From positions 1 through 33,027 of the forward strand of contig JAILPR010000204.1 of assembly GCA_024699355.1 (NCBI GenBank): DNA of 33,027 nucleotides. Direction: 5' to 3'. The notes below the pieces were generated by a model that saw only the letters and a list, made by a program, of their open reading frames with translations, was not told where the DNA came from and ran no database searches. The position numbers were made by a program, and so were the translations under genes. The stretch is from Lachnospiraceae bacterium (lineage in GTDB: Bacteria; Bacillota; Clostridia; Lachnospirales; Lachnospiraceae). This document shows, one piece after another, positions 14,602 through 22,734 of the stretch; within the stretch, counting starts at the first letter, position 1, and the number at the start of each line of letters is the position of its first letter.

Positions 14602-15726
14602 TTAATAATTGCCGAGGATCTTCATGTTCCGCGCTTCCTCGCGCAGTCCGCGCAGGGCGTTCTTGACCGCGGCATCATTTAAATTGCCTTCAAAGTCGAT
14701 GAAGAAGCGATATTCCCAACTGCGGTCTTCGATCGGACGGCTTTCGATCTTGGTCATGTTTAAGTTGTTATAGATAAAGTGTGAGAGCATCTGATACAGC
14801 GATCCGCTCTCGTGCGGCACTTCAAAGCAGATGCTGATCTTGGACGCATCTTTCCGGAAGATCTTCTGGTTGGTGACGATGATAAACCGTGTCGAATTAT
14901 TCGATGCCTGGTTCACGCCACGCTCCAGGATCTCCAGACCGTAAGTCTCCGCCGCATAGGCGCTGGCGATCGCCGCTTTGCTGTGGTCCTGATCATCCCG
15001 GATCTTTCTGGCTGCAAAAGCATTGTTTTTCATACTGATCTGCTCCCAGGAATGCTCCTGTAAAAAGCGGGCGCTCTGCATCAGGGACTGCGGATGGGAG
15101 TAGACGGTCCTGATCTCATCCATCGTTGTCCCGGGCAGTGCCATCAGGCAGTGCTCGATCCGGATGATCTGTTCTCCGACGATATAGTTTTCAAATTCCA
15201 CGAGCAGGTCGTAGATCTCGCTGACGATCCCGGCTGTCGAATTTTCGATCGGCAGTACGGCAAAATCCGCCGCCCCCTCTTCGATGGCTTCCATCGCATC
15301 ACGGAACGACTCGACATGATAACTGGAAATGGCATCGCCAAAGTAGCTCTTCATCGCCGCTTGCGAATACGATCCCTCGGCTCCCTGGAAGACGACGCGG
15401 ACATTCTCTTTGCCCAGCTCTTCCACCCCGATAAACGGGAGCTTGCCAAGGGCGCCGCTTTCTGTCAGCAGCTGATACTGGAGTTTGCGGCTCATCGACA
15501 TAATTTGCGAAAAAAGCTCCTCGATCCCGCGCCGGTTAAAATCATTGGCGGCAAGACCTCGCAGCTTTTCTATCTTTTCTTCTTCACGGGCGCGGTCATA
15601 GACCTTGCGGCCGTTCTCTATCTTATATTCTGCGACCTGTTTGGAGATGTTCATCCTCTGTTGGTACAGGTCCACCATCTGCTGATCGATCGCATCGATC
15701 TGTGTCCGAAGTTCTGATAAATCCAT
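14602..15726 (-). CDS. pheA: Bifunctional chorismate mutase / prephenate dehydratase (P-protein)
   Basis: A 374-residue P-protein. Residues 1-90 are an AroQ chorismate mutase (LRTQIDAIDQQMVDLYQQRM, KVYDRAREEEKIEKLR); about 107-285 is prephenate dehydratase (VVFQGAEGSYSQAA, AVLPIENSTAGIV, and the catalytic NSTRFIIV); about 295-370 is an ACT domain with ESRP, the site that binds phenylalanine for feedback inhibition. It converts chorismate to phenylpyruvate. GGAG lies 13 bases before the ATG, a long spacing. It is the first gene of a run pheA-DUF815-ppx-ppk1 and has its own promoter. A small hairpin ACGCTT/AAGCGT lies in its leader (15750-15765); no T-box was recognised there. Confidence 0.95.
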   Translation of the reverse strand: MDLSELRTQIDAIDQQMVDLYQQRMNISKQVAEYKIENGRKVYDRAREEEKIEKLRGLAANDFNRRGIEELFSQIMSMSRKLQYQLLTESGALGKLPFIGVEELGKENVRVVFQGAEGSYSQAAMKSYFGDAISSYHVESFRDAMEAIEEGAADFAVLPIENSTAGIVSEIYDLLVEFENYIVGEQIIRIEHCLMALPGTTMDEIRTVYSHPQSLMQSARFLQEHSWEQISMKNNAFAARKIRDDQDHSKAAIASAYAAETYGLEILERGVNQASNNSTRFIIVTNQKIFRKDASKISICFEVPHESGSLYQMLSHFIYNNLNMTKIESRPIEDRSWEYRFFIDFEGNLNDAAVKNALRGLREEARNMKILGNY

Positions 15727-15778
15727 TGAAACTGTTGTGCTCCTCTCTGACGCTTTGGTAAGCGTTTCCTCAACTAAA

Positions 15779-15807
15779 AGTATAATGAATTTAGGGCGCT
15801 ATCGCAA
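15779..15807 (-). promoter_or_regulatory. Promoter of pheA
   Basis: Minus strand TTGCGA (15807-15802), 17-base spacer, TATACT (15784-15779). It is back to back with the plus-strand promoter of the DUF5050 gene starting 7 bases away, so the two units are divergent. Confidence 0.6.
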
Positions 15808-15813
15808 GTTCGG

Positions 15814-15843
15814 TTGACCTGAAAATCCCGTAGGCTGTATAAT
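15814..15843 (+). promoter_or_regulatory. Promoter of the DUF5050 gene
   Basis: TTGACC (15814-15819), 18-base spacer, TATAAT (15838-15843). The AGGAGGAG ribosome binding site begins only 6 bases after the -10, so the expected transcript would start almost at the ribosome binding site and have an extremely short leader. Confidence 0.6.
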
Positions 15844-15861
15844 TCTTTCAGGAGGAGTGCT

Positions 15862-16896
15862 ATGAAACGACCGATTCTTACGACCATCATTACAGTGCTC
15901 GTACTTGCAGCCCTGACGGCAATCGTCATCTACTCCAGAGCCGACCATTATAAAGCTCTGCCGGATGAGGTCGTCGGCAACAGCGCCGGCAATATGCGCG
16001 GCGACGGACTGTTTTGTGAATATGACGGAAAAGTCTATTTTTCCAATGCTTACGATGGCGGCGCGTTATATGTGATGAACGCGGACGGCACCGAAATCAC
16101 CCGTCTCTCCTCTGCTGCCGCAAAATGGATCTGCGTCGGCGGCGATTACATCTACTATTATCTTCAGACGTCCGGCAACGGCACGGGCCTTGGTTATGTC
16201 CGTACCATCTCCGGCATCTATCGTTGTCTCTTAAACGGCAAGAAAACGGTCTGCCTCCACGAGGATGCGGCCACCTCTCTACAACTTGTCGGCAATCAGC
16301 TCTTTTACGAACATTATGATAACAAGACCTTTTCCACCTTCCGCACCATGACCGGAAACGGCGAAGAGGAACAGACGATCAGCGCTCTTGAGATTGATCC
16401 GTCCTGCGCCGCAAACGGCGTCATCTACTACGGTGGTCTCGGCAAAGATCATTATCTGCATGCGTTAAATGCAAAGACGCTCAACGATTCCATCCTCTGG
16501 GCCGGCAATCTCTGCTATCCGACCGTGGTCGGGGACTATGTCTACTATATGGATATCGATCATGATTATCGTCTCTGCCGCTATTCCATGAGTCGCAACG
16601 AGATCGAGATCCTGTGCGAGGAGCGTCTGGATTTTTACAATCTCTATGGCATGGTGATCTACTATCAGGTATCGGATGCCGACAATCCGCGCCTCATGCG
16701 TATGAATGTCGACGGTTCCAATCAGGAGCTTGTGGCGGAAGGTGTCTACAACCGGATCAACACCACATCGACCTATACCTATTTTTATCCGTATGATGTG
16801 GATGGTGTCTGCTATCGCACGCCGACCGCCGGCGCGATCCGTGTCGAGCCGTTTACCGCAGCACAGGAAGCTGCAAGCGAATATCATTCCAAGTGA
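15862..16896 (+). CDS. Membrane-anchored DUF5050 protein, probable beta-propeller
   Basis: A 344-residue protein with an uncleaved-looking N-terminal membrane anchor (about residues 5-24) and an extracytoplasmic domain. The domain shows the repeated blade-like phrases of DUF5050 proteins: YDGKVYFSNAYDGGALYVMN, ADGTEITRLS, GGDYIYYYLQ, NGVIYYGGL, GDYVYYMDID, YRLCRYSMSRNE and LMRMNVDGSNQELV. Such repeats of a bulky-aromatic strand followed by a DG turn suggest a beta-propeller. No catalytic residues can be proposed; a binding or sensing role outside the cell is an inference. Strong AGGAGGAG ribosome binding site. pyrB follows 85 bases later on the same strand. Confidence 0.8.
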   Translation: MKRPILTTIITVLVLAALTAIVIYSRADHYKALPDEVVGNSAGNMRGDGLFCEYDGKVYFSNAYDGGALYVMNADGTEITRLSSAAAKWICVGGDYIYYYLQTSGNGTGLGYVRTISGIYRCLLNGKKTVCLHEDAATSLQLVGNQLFYEHYDNKTFSTFRTMTGNGEEEQTISALEIDPSCAANGVIYYGGLGKDHYLHALNAKTLNDSILWAGNLCYPTVVGDYVYYMDIDHDYRLCRYSMSRNEIEILCEERLDFYNLYGMVIYYQVSDADNPRLMRMNVDGSNQELVAEGVYNRINTTSTYTYFYPYDVDGVCYRTPTAGAIRVEPFTAAQEAASEYHSK

Positions 16897-16901
16897 TCTC
16901 T

Positions 16902-16940
16902 TGTAATTTAGGATTGCATCAGGCCCTAAAATAGGTTACA
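16902..16940 (+). other. Stem-loop in the leader of pyrB
   Basis: TTTAGG (16907-16912) pairs with CCTAAA (16925-16930), extended outside by TGTAA (16902-16906) and TTACA (16936-16940) with a 5-base bulge. No U tract follows directly. A weak promoter-like pair TTGCAT (16914) - 17 - TACATT (16937) overlaps it. It could be the 3' end structure of the DUF5050 message or a regulatory leader of pyrB. Confidence 0.35.
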
Positions 16941-16981
16941 TTAAACAATTGAAAATTGATTGATTTTAAAGGAGTACCTAC

Positions 16982-17896
16982 ATGCGACATCTTATGAATC
17001 CACTGGATTTCTCCGTGGAAGAGCTCGATCGTCTCTTTGATCTGGCAAACGACATCGAGAAGCATCCGGAGAACTATGCACACAAGTGTGACGGGCGAAA
17101 ACTTGCAACACTGTTTTATGAGCCCAGCACCCGTACCAGACTCAGTTTTGAAACCGCGATGTTAAATCTCGGCGGCAACGTCATCGGTTTTGCGGACGCG
17201 ACCAGTTCCTCCGCAGCCAAAGGCGAAAGTGTTGCGGATACGATCCGCGTCATTTCCTGCTTTGCCGATATCGCAGCGATGCGTCATCCCAAAGAAGGTG
17301 CCGCAATGGTTGCTTCCCAGTTTTCTTCGATTCCCGTCATCAATGCCGGCGACGGCGGACATCAGCATCCGACACAGACCCTGACCGATCTGTTGACCAT
17401 CCGTTCCTTAAAAGGACGCCTCGATCACTTTACCATCGGCCTGTGCGGTGACTTAAAGTTCGGTCGTACCGTTCATTCTCTGATCAACGCGCTCTCCCGT
17501 TATCCGGAGGTACATTTCATCTTTATCTCCCCCGAAGAGCTTCGCGTTCCCGATTACATCATCGATATGTTAAAAGAGAAACAGATTTCCTATGAGGAAG
17601 TCATCAAGCTGGAAGATCGCATCGCCGATCTGGATCTTCTGTACATGACCCGTGTTCAGAGAGAGCGTTTCTTCAACGAGGAAGACTATGTCCGTTTGAA
17701 AGATTTTTATATCCTCGATGCCGCCAAGATGGGAATGGCCAAACCGGATATGCTGGTACTGCACCCCCTGCCGCGTGTCAATGAGATCTCGGTGGATGTC
17801 GATGCCGATCCGCGTGCAGTCTATTTCAAGCAGGTACAGTACGGCGTCTACGTGCGTATGGCGCTGATCTTGACGCTTTTGGGATTGGAGGAATAA
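16982..17896 (+). CDS. pyrB: Aspartate carbamoyltransferase, catalytic subunit
   Basis: A 304-residue protein, normal length for PyrB. The carbamoyl-phosphate motif is STRTR at residues 49-53 within [13 protein letters not shown]; further family motifs are [14 protein letters not shown] with the mobile-loop Ser/Lys, HPTQTLTDL, and HPLPRVNEI near 258. It condenses carbamoyl phosphate and aspartate to N-carbamoylaspartate, the committed step in pyrimidine synthesis. The start follows AAAGGAGTACCTAC. The regulatory subunit gene follows after only 3 bases, so the two subunits are made together and should assemble into the allosteric holoenzyme. Confidence 0.97.
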   Translation: MRHLMNPLDFSVEELDRLFDLANDIEKHPENYAHKCDGRKLATLFYEPSTRTRLSFETAMLNLGGNVIGFADATSSSAAKGESVADTIRVISCFADIAAMRHPKEGAAMVASQFSSIPVINAGDGGHQHPTQTLTDLLTIRSLKGRLDHFTIGLCGDLKFGRTVHSLINALSRYPEVHFIFISPEELRVPDYIIDMLKEKQISYEEVIKLEDRIADLDLLYMTRVQRERFFNEEDYVRLKDFYILDAAKMGMAKPDMLVLHPLPRVNEISVDVDADPRAVYFKQVQYGVYVRMALILTLLGLEE

Positions 17897-17899
17897 GAG

Positions 17900-18346
17900 A
17901 TGTTAAATGTAGGACAGATTGAAGAAGGATTTGTACTGGATCATATCAAGGCCGGCAAGAGCATGGAGATCTATCACTATTTAGGTCTCGGCGATCTGGA
18001 CTGTACCGTGGCGATCATCAAAAACGCCCGCAGCAACAAAATGGGGCGCAAGGACATTCTGAAAGTGGAATGCGACATCGACACCTTAAACCTCGATGTT
18101 CTCGGGTTTGTCGATCACAACATCACCGTCAACGTCATTAAGAATGCCACGATCGTGGAGAAGCGGATCTTAAAACTGCCGCGGGAGCTCCGTAATATTT
18201 TAAAATGTCACAACCCCCGCTGTATCACCTCGATCGAGCAGGGTCTGCCGCACATCTTTGTCCTGGCGGATGAAGAAAAAGAAGTTTACCGCTGCAAATA
18301 TTGTGAAGAAAAATATGCACCGTCAAGCAATCTGGATATGAGATAA
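17900..18346 (+). CDS. pyrI: Aspartate carbamoyltransferase, regulatory subunit
   Basis: A 148-residue PyrI. The N-terminal allosteric domain begins VGQIEEGFVLDHIKAGK and carries the nucleotide-binding region; the C-terminal zinc domain has four cysteines at 103, 108, 132 and 135 (CHNPRC and CKYC). The subunit binds CTP/ATP and tunes PyrB activity. It starts 3 bases after the pyrB stop (TAAGAGATG) and is followed by a strong terminator, so pyrBI ends the transcript. Confidence 0.97.
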   Translation: MLNVGQIEEGFVLDHIKAGKSMEIYHYLGLGDLDCTVAIIKNARSNKMGRKDILKVECDIDTLNLDVLGFVDHNITVNVIKNATIVEKRILKLPRELRNILKCHNPRCITSIEQGLPHIFVLADEEKEVYRCKYCEEKYAPSSNLDMR

Positions 18347-18360
18347 GCAGTTCCAATTCG

Positions 18361-18397
18361 CCCCGTAGGTTGCCGAAACAACCTATGGGGTATTTTT
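18361..18397 (+). terminator. Terminator of pyrBI
   Basis: CCCCGTAGGTTG / CAACCTATGGGG forms a 12-bp stem with one G-T wobble and a 6-base loop, followed by TATTTTTA. Confidence 0.9.
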
Positions 18398-18416
18398 ACA
18401 TCATGGAGGAAATATC

Positions 18417-19379
18417 ATGGCTACGAAGCTTACGCTACCTCAAACCATCGCTCAGGTAGATGCGTTAAAAGAAAACCTGCAGAAAGTCATCGTCGGCAAA
18501 TCCGAGACGATCGATCTGATCCTGATCTCGCTGATCGCCGGGGGACATGTCCTGCTCGAAGATGTCCCGGGTACCGGAAAGACGGTCCTGGCCAAGGCTC
18601 TGGCGGCCTCCCTGTCCGCAGACTACCAGCGAATCCAGTTCACACCGGATTTATTGCCCAGTGATGTCACCGGCTTAAATATCTATAACCAGGCTGCCGG
18701 CGAATTTCAGTTTAAGCAGGGGCCGGTCTTTACCAACATCCTGCTGGCAGATGAGATCAACCGCGCCACACCGCGTACGCAGGCCGGTCTTCTCGAGTGT
18801 ATGGAGGAGCATCAGGTCACGATCGACGGACATACCTATCCGCTTGGCGCACCGTTCTTTGTCATCGCCACGCAGAACCCGCTGGAGACCTCCGGTACGT
18901 TCCCGCTGCCGGAAGCACAGCTGGACCGTTTCCTGATGAAGCTGTCCATGGGGCTGCCGGGCAAGGAGGAAGAAGTCGCGATTTTAAAGCGGTTCCAGCA
19001 TGAAGAAGTCCTGCCGACACTGACCGCCGTCTGCTCTCCGGAAGCGATCCTTTCGCTGCAGGCAGAAGCCAGAAACATCACTCTGCACGATGATCTGCTG
19101 CAGTATCTGGCAGAGCTGATCCTGCGCACCCGCACCCGGAGCGATATCTATTCCGGCGTCAGTCCCAGAGGATCTCTGGCACTGATGAAGTGCGCCCAGG
19201 TCTGCGCGCTGCTTCATAACCGCACCTACTGTGTGCCGGAAGATCTGAAATTCGTCGCACCGTCTGTCCTCTCCCACCGCCTGATCCTCGGCCGTGGCAT
19301 GCAGACGTCCTCAGATGCCCGTAGTATCATCCTGCAGATCCTGCAGGAGGTTCCGGTTCCGACGGAGGCACTTTCCTGA
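18417..19379 (+). CDS. MoxR family AAA ATPase
   Basis: A 320-residue MoxR-type AAA+ protein. Walker A is EDVPGTGKTVLAKAL, Walker B is ILLADEINRATPRTQAGLLE, and the sensor region is VIATQNPLETSGTFPLPEAQ followed by LDRF, all standard for MoxR. These ATPases work as chaperone-like activators of neighbouring proteins. The start follows GGAGGAAATATC. The DUF58 gene starts 1 base after its stop, and a DUF4129-like gene follows, giving the familiar MoxR-DUF58 cassette. No promoter was recognised in the short gap after the pyrI terminator. Confidence 0.95.
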   Translation: MATKLTLPQTIAQVDALKENLQKVIVGKSETIDLILISLIAGGHVLLEDVPGTGKTVLAKALAASLSADYQRIQFTPDLLPSDVTGLNIYNQAAGEFQFKQGPVFTNILLADEINRATPRTQAGLLECMEEHQVTIDGHTYPLGAPFFVIATQNPLETSGTFPLPEAQLDRFLMKLSMGLPGKEEEVAILKRFQHEEVLPTLTAVCSPEAILSLQAEARNITLHDDLLQYLAELILRTRTRSDIYSGVSPRGSLALMKCAQVCALLHNRTYCVPEDLKFVAPSVLSHRLILGRGMQTSSDARSIILQILQEVPVPTEALS

Positions 19380-19380
19380 T

Positions 19381-20505
19381 ATGCAGATTCTATGGATCCC
19401 GCTCCTGCTCCTTGCGCTCTTTGGGCTGGAGCTCTACCTCTACCAAACCAACTGGAGTTCGCATCTGCGCGTAACCCTGCACTTTCCAGGGCAGGCCGTG
19501 ACAGAGGGCGAGACTTCGATCCTCACCGAAGAGATCACCAACCGCAACTTCCTGCCCTTTCCACTCCTGCAGGTGCATTATCAGTTGCGGCTCGGCCTGA
19601 CCTTTTCCCCGCAGATCAAATCCGTCCATACGGATCGTACCACGCTGACGGACATCTTTTCCTTAGGCTTTTACGAGAAGCGGACACGTGATGTGGAGAT
19701 CATCGACACGAAGCGTGGCTACTACACGATTTTAGATGCCCAGATCAACACCGATGATCTGTTTCATTTGCGCCACTTTCTGATGGACACTGCGCAGGAT
19801 ACTGCCATGTATGTCTATCCGAAATGCCTTGACGGTGAGCAGATCGAGGTGACCTTTCAGCATATCCTCGGCGATGTCTTAAGCAGGCGCTTCCTGTATG
19901 AAGATCCGTTCACGTTTCGCGGGATCCGCGAGTATCGCGCCGGTGATCCGGAACGGAGCGTCAACTGGAAGGCCTCTGCCAGAAGCACCTCGCTTCAGGT
20001 CAATGTCCATGATCATACCGCAGGACAGCAGGTGATGCTTCTCTTAAATTTAGAAGCACCGGCGATCCTGTATTCCTCGGAGCTGTTGGAAAACGGCATC
20101 CGCCTGGCACGAACCTATGCAGAACTGTTGATGGAGCAGCAGATCCCGACCGGATTATCCACCAACGGCATGGACGTGCTGTTACATTCCCGGATCCGCC
20201 TCGAACCCGGCAGCACAGGCGCACACCGCATCGCCTTTGCGCAGGCCCTTGCCCGCATCGACCTGTTGCAAAACTGCGTGCCTTTTGCGACCTGCCTTCG
20301 CGAGGTTTCTGCAGAAGCAGGCGATGCCACGCAGATGACCTACGTTCTGATCTCCTCTGCAACGGGCGATGCGCTCTGCAGAGAAGCTGCCCGCCTCTCA
20401 TCTACTGCAGGCGGTCTGTTGTGGATCTGTCCGCTGACGGCAGGCCTGCATCAGGCAGAAGTGAACATCCCCGGCGTGACCTTCCTGCCGGTCCTGTTTC
20501 ATTAA
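19381..20505 (+). CDS. DUF58 domain membrane protein
   Basis: Start placed at the ATG at 19381 (374 residues), one base after the moxR stop (TGATATG); the track start lies inside moxR. One hydrophobic helix at about residues 3-20 anchors the protein, followed by a beta-rich region (TEGETSILTEEITNRNFLPF) and the DUF58 core IREYRAGDPERSVNWKASAR near the middle, then a von Willebrand-A-like segment. DUF58 proteins pair with MoxR ATPases and are usually linked to envelope functions; the exact role is not established. Confidence 0.9.
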   Translation: MQILWIPLLLLALFGLELYLYQTNWSSHLRVTLHFPGQAVTEGETSILTEEITNRNFLPFPLLQVHYQLRLGLTFSPQIKSVHTDRTTLTDIFSLGFYEKRTRDVEIIDTKRGYYTILDAQINTDDLFHLRHFLMDTAQDTAMYVYPKCLDGEQIEVTFQHILGDVLSRRFLYEDPFTFRGIREYRAGDPERSVNWKASARSTSLQVNVHDHTAGQQVMLLLNLEAPAILYSSELLENGIRLARTYAELLMEQQIPTGLSTNGMDVLLHSRIRLEPGSTGAHRIAFAQALARIDLLQNCVPFATCLREVSAEAGDATQMTYVLISSATGDALCREAARLSSTAGGLLWICPLTAGLHQAEVNIPGVTFLPVLFH

Positions 20506-20538
20506 TATGGCGCCCGATTGTGCGTTTAAGGAGTTCTC

Positions 20539-21807
20539 ATGAACAGATATGAAGAATTTCTCCAACGGGAGAGTCGACAGGCAACTGTCAAAATGCAACT
20601 ACTGCGGCTGATCAACTACGGCCTGCTCTTTTATACGTTTGGCATCCTGCCGCTGTTTTTTGGATCCAACCTGCGGCTGTATTTCGGTGCGCTGATCTTT
20701 GTCGCTGCGCTCTGCACTTCGGAAGCGGTGCGCTATCGTAAGGTATCCTTCCTGCTCTACTGTCTGATCCATGCCGTGCTGTGCGGTCTGATCGTTCTTG
20801 TCGGCATCGCCTGCCATGTGCGGCTCTACTACCTTGCCCTGGCGATCCTCCTTACGATCTGTGCCTTCTACGCGCACATCCGGGATATCGATCCGGCAGA
20901 GCCTCATCCGGGCTTTCTGGCGCCTTACATGATCCTGTTTCTGGTCGCACTGTATGTCGGCCATACGCCGCTGTTACGCTTTTCTTATCTGGCAGAAGGG
21001 ATCTGTGCGATCGTATATCTCTTATATCGCAACGAAGATCAGCTGGAGGAGCATCTCTACCGGTTGCAGGAAGATACTGCGGTTCCGGTAGAAAAGATTC
21101 GTCGCACCAACAGTTTTATGGCACTGCTCCTTGCGATCGGCATGGCGATCCTCATCGCCCTGTTTCGCCTGGTGGATTATTCCGAAGAGTTGGCCGTGAT
21201 CTTTCGAAAGATCGTTCATCAGATCCTGCTCTTTCTCTTATCCATCACCAGGCTGTTGTTCCGGAATAACGACGAGGCCTTTGAAGAAGAAGCCCTTGGC
21301 GGCGCGACTTTAGCACCGATGTTGCCGGGCGGGATGTCGGAGCCGAGTCCGTTCATGGAACTGCTCTTTGAGATCATCTTCCGGATCTTTACTCTGGCAA
21401 CGATCATTTTGATCGTCACCGTCGTCTTAAAACTGCTGATTGCGCTCTACCGCGCCTACCTCTCCGGCGGCCGCAAAGCCGATGCAGACAGGATCGAATA
21501 TCTAAAGCCGCATGAACGCAGGGAACATGCCCCACGGAGCGCGTCCGTATCTAAGAGCGAAGGGTTCTTTAGCCCCAGGACGCAGCTTCGACGCGCCTAT
21601 CGCAAATGGCTTTTAAAGAGTCCTAAGGCTGCGGCACTGCAGCCTTCCATGACCCCGGCCGAGCTGGAAGCGACCGCATATCCTTCACATCCTGATTGTG
21701 ACAACGAGACCCTGCACCGGATCTACGAGCAGGCTCGTTACAGTGACAAACCGCTCCAAAGCAGCGATGTCCGTGCATTTCACGATGCCCTCCGTGCGCA
21801 GCGTTAG
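20539..21807 (+). CDS. Multi-pass membrane protein with DUF4129-like C-terminus
   Basis: A 422-residue protein with about six hydrophobic helices in the first 170 residues, another around 195-210, and one near 280-310 (FTLATIILIVTVVLKLLIALY). The cytoplasmic tail contains RRAYRKWLLKSP, MTPAELEATAYP and LHRIYEQARYSD, the pattern of DUF4129 domains (a helix, then TPxE, then YExARY). In many Firmicutes DUF4129 is joined to a transglutaminase (TgpA-like) in the MoxR-DUF58 cassette; here no transglutaminase catalytic Cys-His-Asp is seen, so this is a shorter version. Strong AAGGAG ribosome binding site. Confidence 0.75.
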   Translation: MNRYEEFLQRESRQATVKMQLLRLINYGLLFYTFGILPLFFGSNLRLYFGALIFVAALCTSEAVRYRKVSFLLYCLIHAVLCGLIVLVGIACHVRLYYLALAILLTICAFYAHIRDIDPAEPHPGFLAPYMILFLVALYVGHTPLLRFSYLAEGICAIVYLLYRNEDQLEEHLYRLQEDTAVPVEKIRRTNSFMALLLAIGMAILIALFRLVDYSEELAVIFRKIVHQILLFLLSITRLLFRNNDEAFEEEALGGATLAPMLPGGMSEPSPFMELLFEIIFRIFTLATIILIVTVVLKLLIALYRAYLSGGRKADADRIEYLKPHERREHAPRSASVSKSEGFFSPRTQLRRAYRKWLLKSPKAAALQPSMTPAELEATAYPSHPDCDNETLHRIYEQARYSDKPLQSSDVRAFHDALRAQR

Positions 21808-21861
21808 CGCTCGCAGGTACTGATCCCGTCACGCATCGCTGCCGCAACATCAAGATCATCC

Positions 21862-21921
21862 AAACAGCAAAACAGCCCGAAACACGTTCCTTACCGCATC
21901 GTGTTTCGGGCTTTGCTGTTT
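21862..21921. terminator. Bidirectional terminator between convergent operons
   Basis: GCCCGAAACACG / CGTGTTTCGGGC gives a 12-bp perfect core, extended by AAACAGCAAA / TTTGCTGTTT across a 3-base bulge. Each outer arm supplies a T-rich run on its strand, so it can end both the plus-strand MoxR cassette and the minus-strand ABC transporter operon. Confidence 0.88.
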
Positions 21922-21929
21922 GTGAATTC

Positions 21930-22733
21930 TTATTTGGATAATAAAATGCGATCGTTGTCGAGTCGCTCGCCGGCACGGATCTTAAACTGCTCGAGCAGAT
22001 CATCCACCGTCATATGCGCTCTCTCCTCTCCCTGTACATCCAGAATGATATCTCCGCCATCCATCATCAGGGTACGATTGCCAAGTTCTAACGCCTGGTG
22101 CATGTTGTGAGTGACCATCAGACAGGTGATCTGTCGATCTGCCACGATCTTTTTGGTCAGCTCCAGCACCTTTTGTGCCGTCGCCGGATCCAGTGCTGCC
22201 GTATGCTCATCAAGCAGCAGGATCTTCGGAGTGACCATCGTCGCCATCAGCAGGGTGAGTGCCTGACGCTGCCCTCCGGATAAGAGGCCGACCGGATTTT
22301 TCATACGATCTTCCAGACCCATATCCAGCTGCGATAACTGCTCGCGAAAGAGCTTCTTTTCCGCTTTCGTAATGCGCGAGAAGAGCTGTCCTTTGCTCTT
22401 ATTGGCACGCAGATACGCCAGTGCCATGTTTTCCTCGATCGTCATATGCGGTGCCGTTCCCATCAGCGGGTCCTGAAAGAGGTGCCCGATGTCACGGCTT
22501 CGGAGGTGTTCTGCTTTATAGGTGATGTCTTCGTGATCGAGGATCACGCGTCCCTCATCGACATAGAAGGCTCCTGTAATGGCATTAAAGAGTGTCGATT
22601 TGCCGGCACCGTTGCTGCCGATGATCGTGGCGAAATCACCCGGTTTTAAGTGAAGCGATACCTTACGCAGGGCGACTTTTTCATTGATCGTGCCGGGATG
22701 AAATGTTTTACTGATCTGTTGTAATTCCAGCAT
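21930..22733 (-). CDS. ABC transporter ATP-binding protein (TrpXYZ-like importer)
   Basis: A 267-residue ATPase. Walker A is GSNGAGKST, Q-loop FQDPLMG, signature LLSGGQRQALTLLMA (LSGGQ), Walker B KILLLDEHTAAL and switch MVTHNMHQAL. The closing phrase VDDLLEQF is typical of the group of ATPases paired with ABC_sub_bind lipoproteins. It drives the permease encoded just upstream: the permease TAG is followed by one base and then this ATG. Tryptophan as substrate is inferred from the UGG T-box that precedes the operon. Confidence 0.93.
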   Translation of the reverse strand: MLELQQISKTFHPGTINEKVALRKVSLHLKPGDFATIIGSNGAGKSTLFNAITGAFYVDEGRVILDHEDITYKAEHLRSRDIGHLFQDPLMGTAPHMTIEENMALAYLRANKSKGQLFSRITKAEKKLFREQLSQLDMGLEDRMKNPVGLLSGGQRQALTLLMATMVTPKILLLDEHTAALDPATAQKVLELTKKIVADRQITCLMVTHNMHQALELGNRTLMMDGGDIILDVQGEERAHMTVDDLLEQFKIRAGERLDNDRILLSK

Positions 22734-22734
22734 C

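Noticed and set aside
15094-15717. 207-residue plus-strand ORF
   Set aside because: Antisense of pheA, which has all three expected domains.
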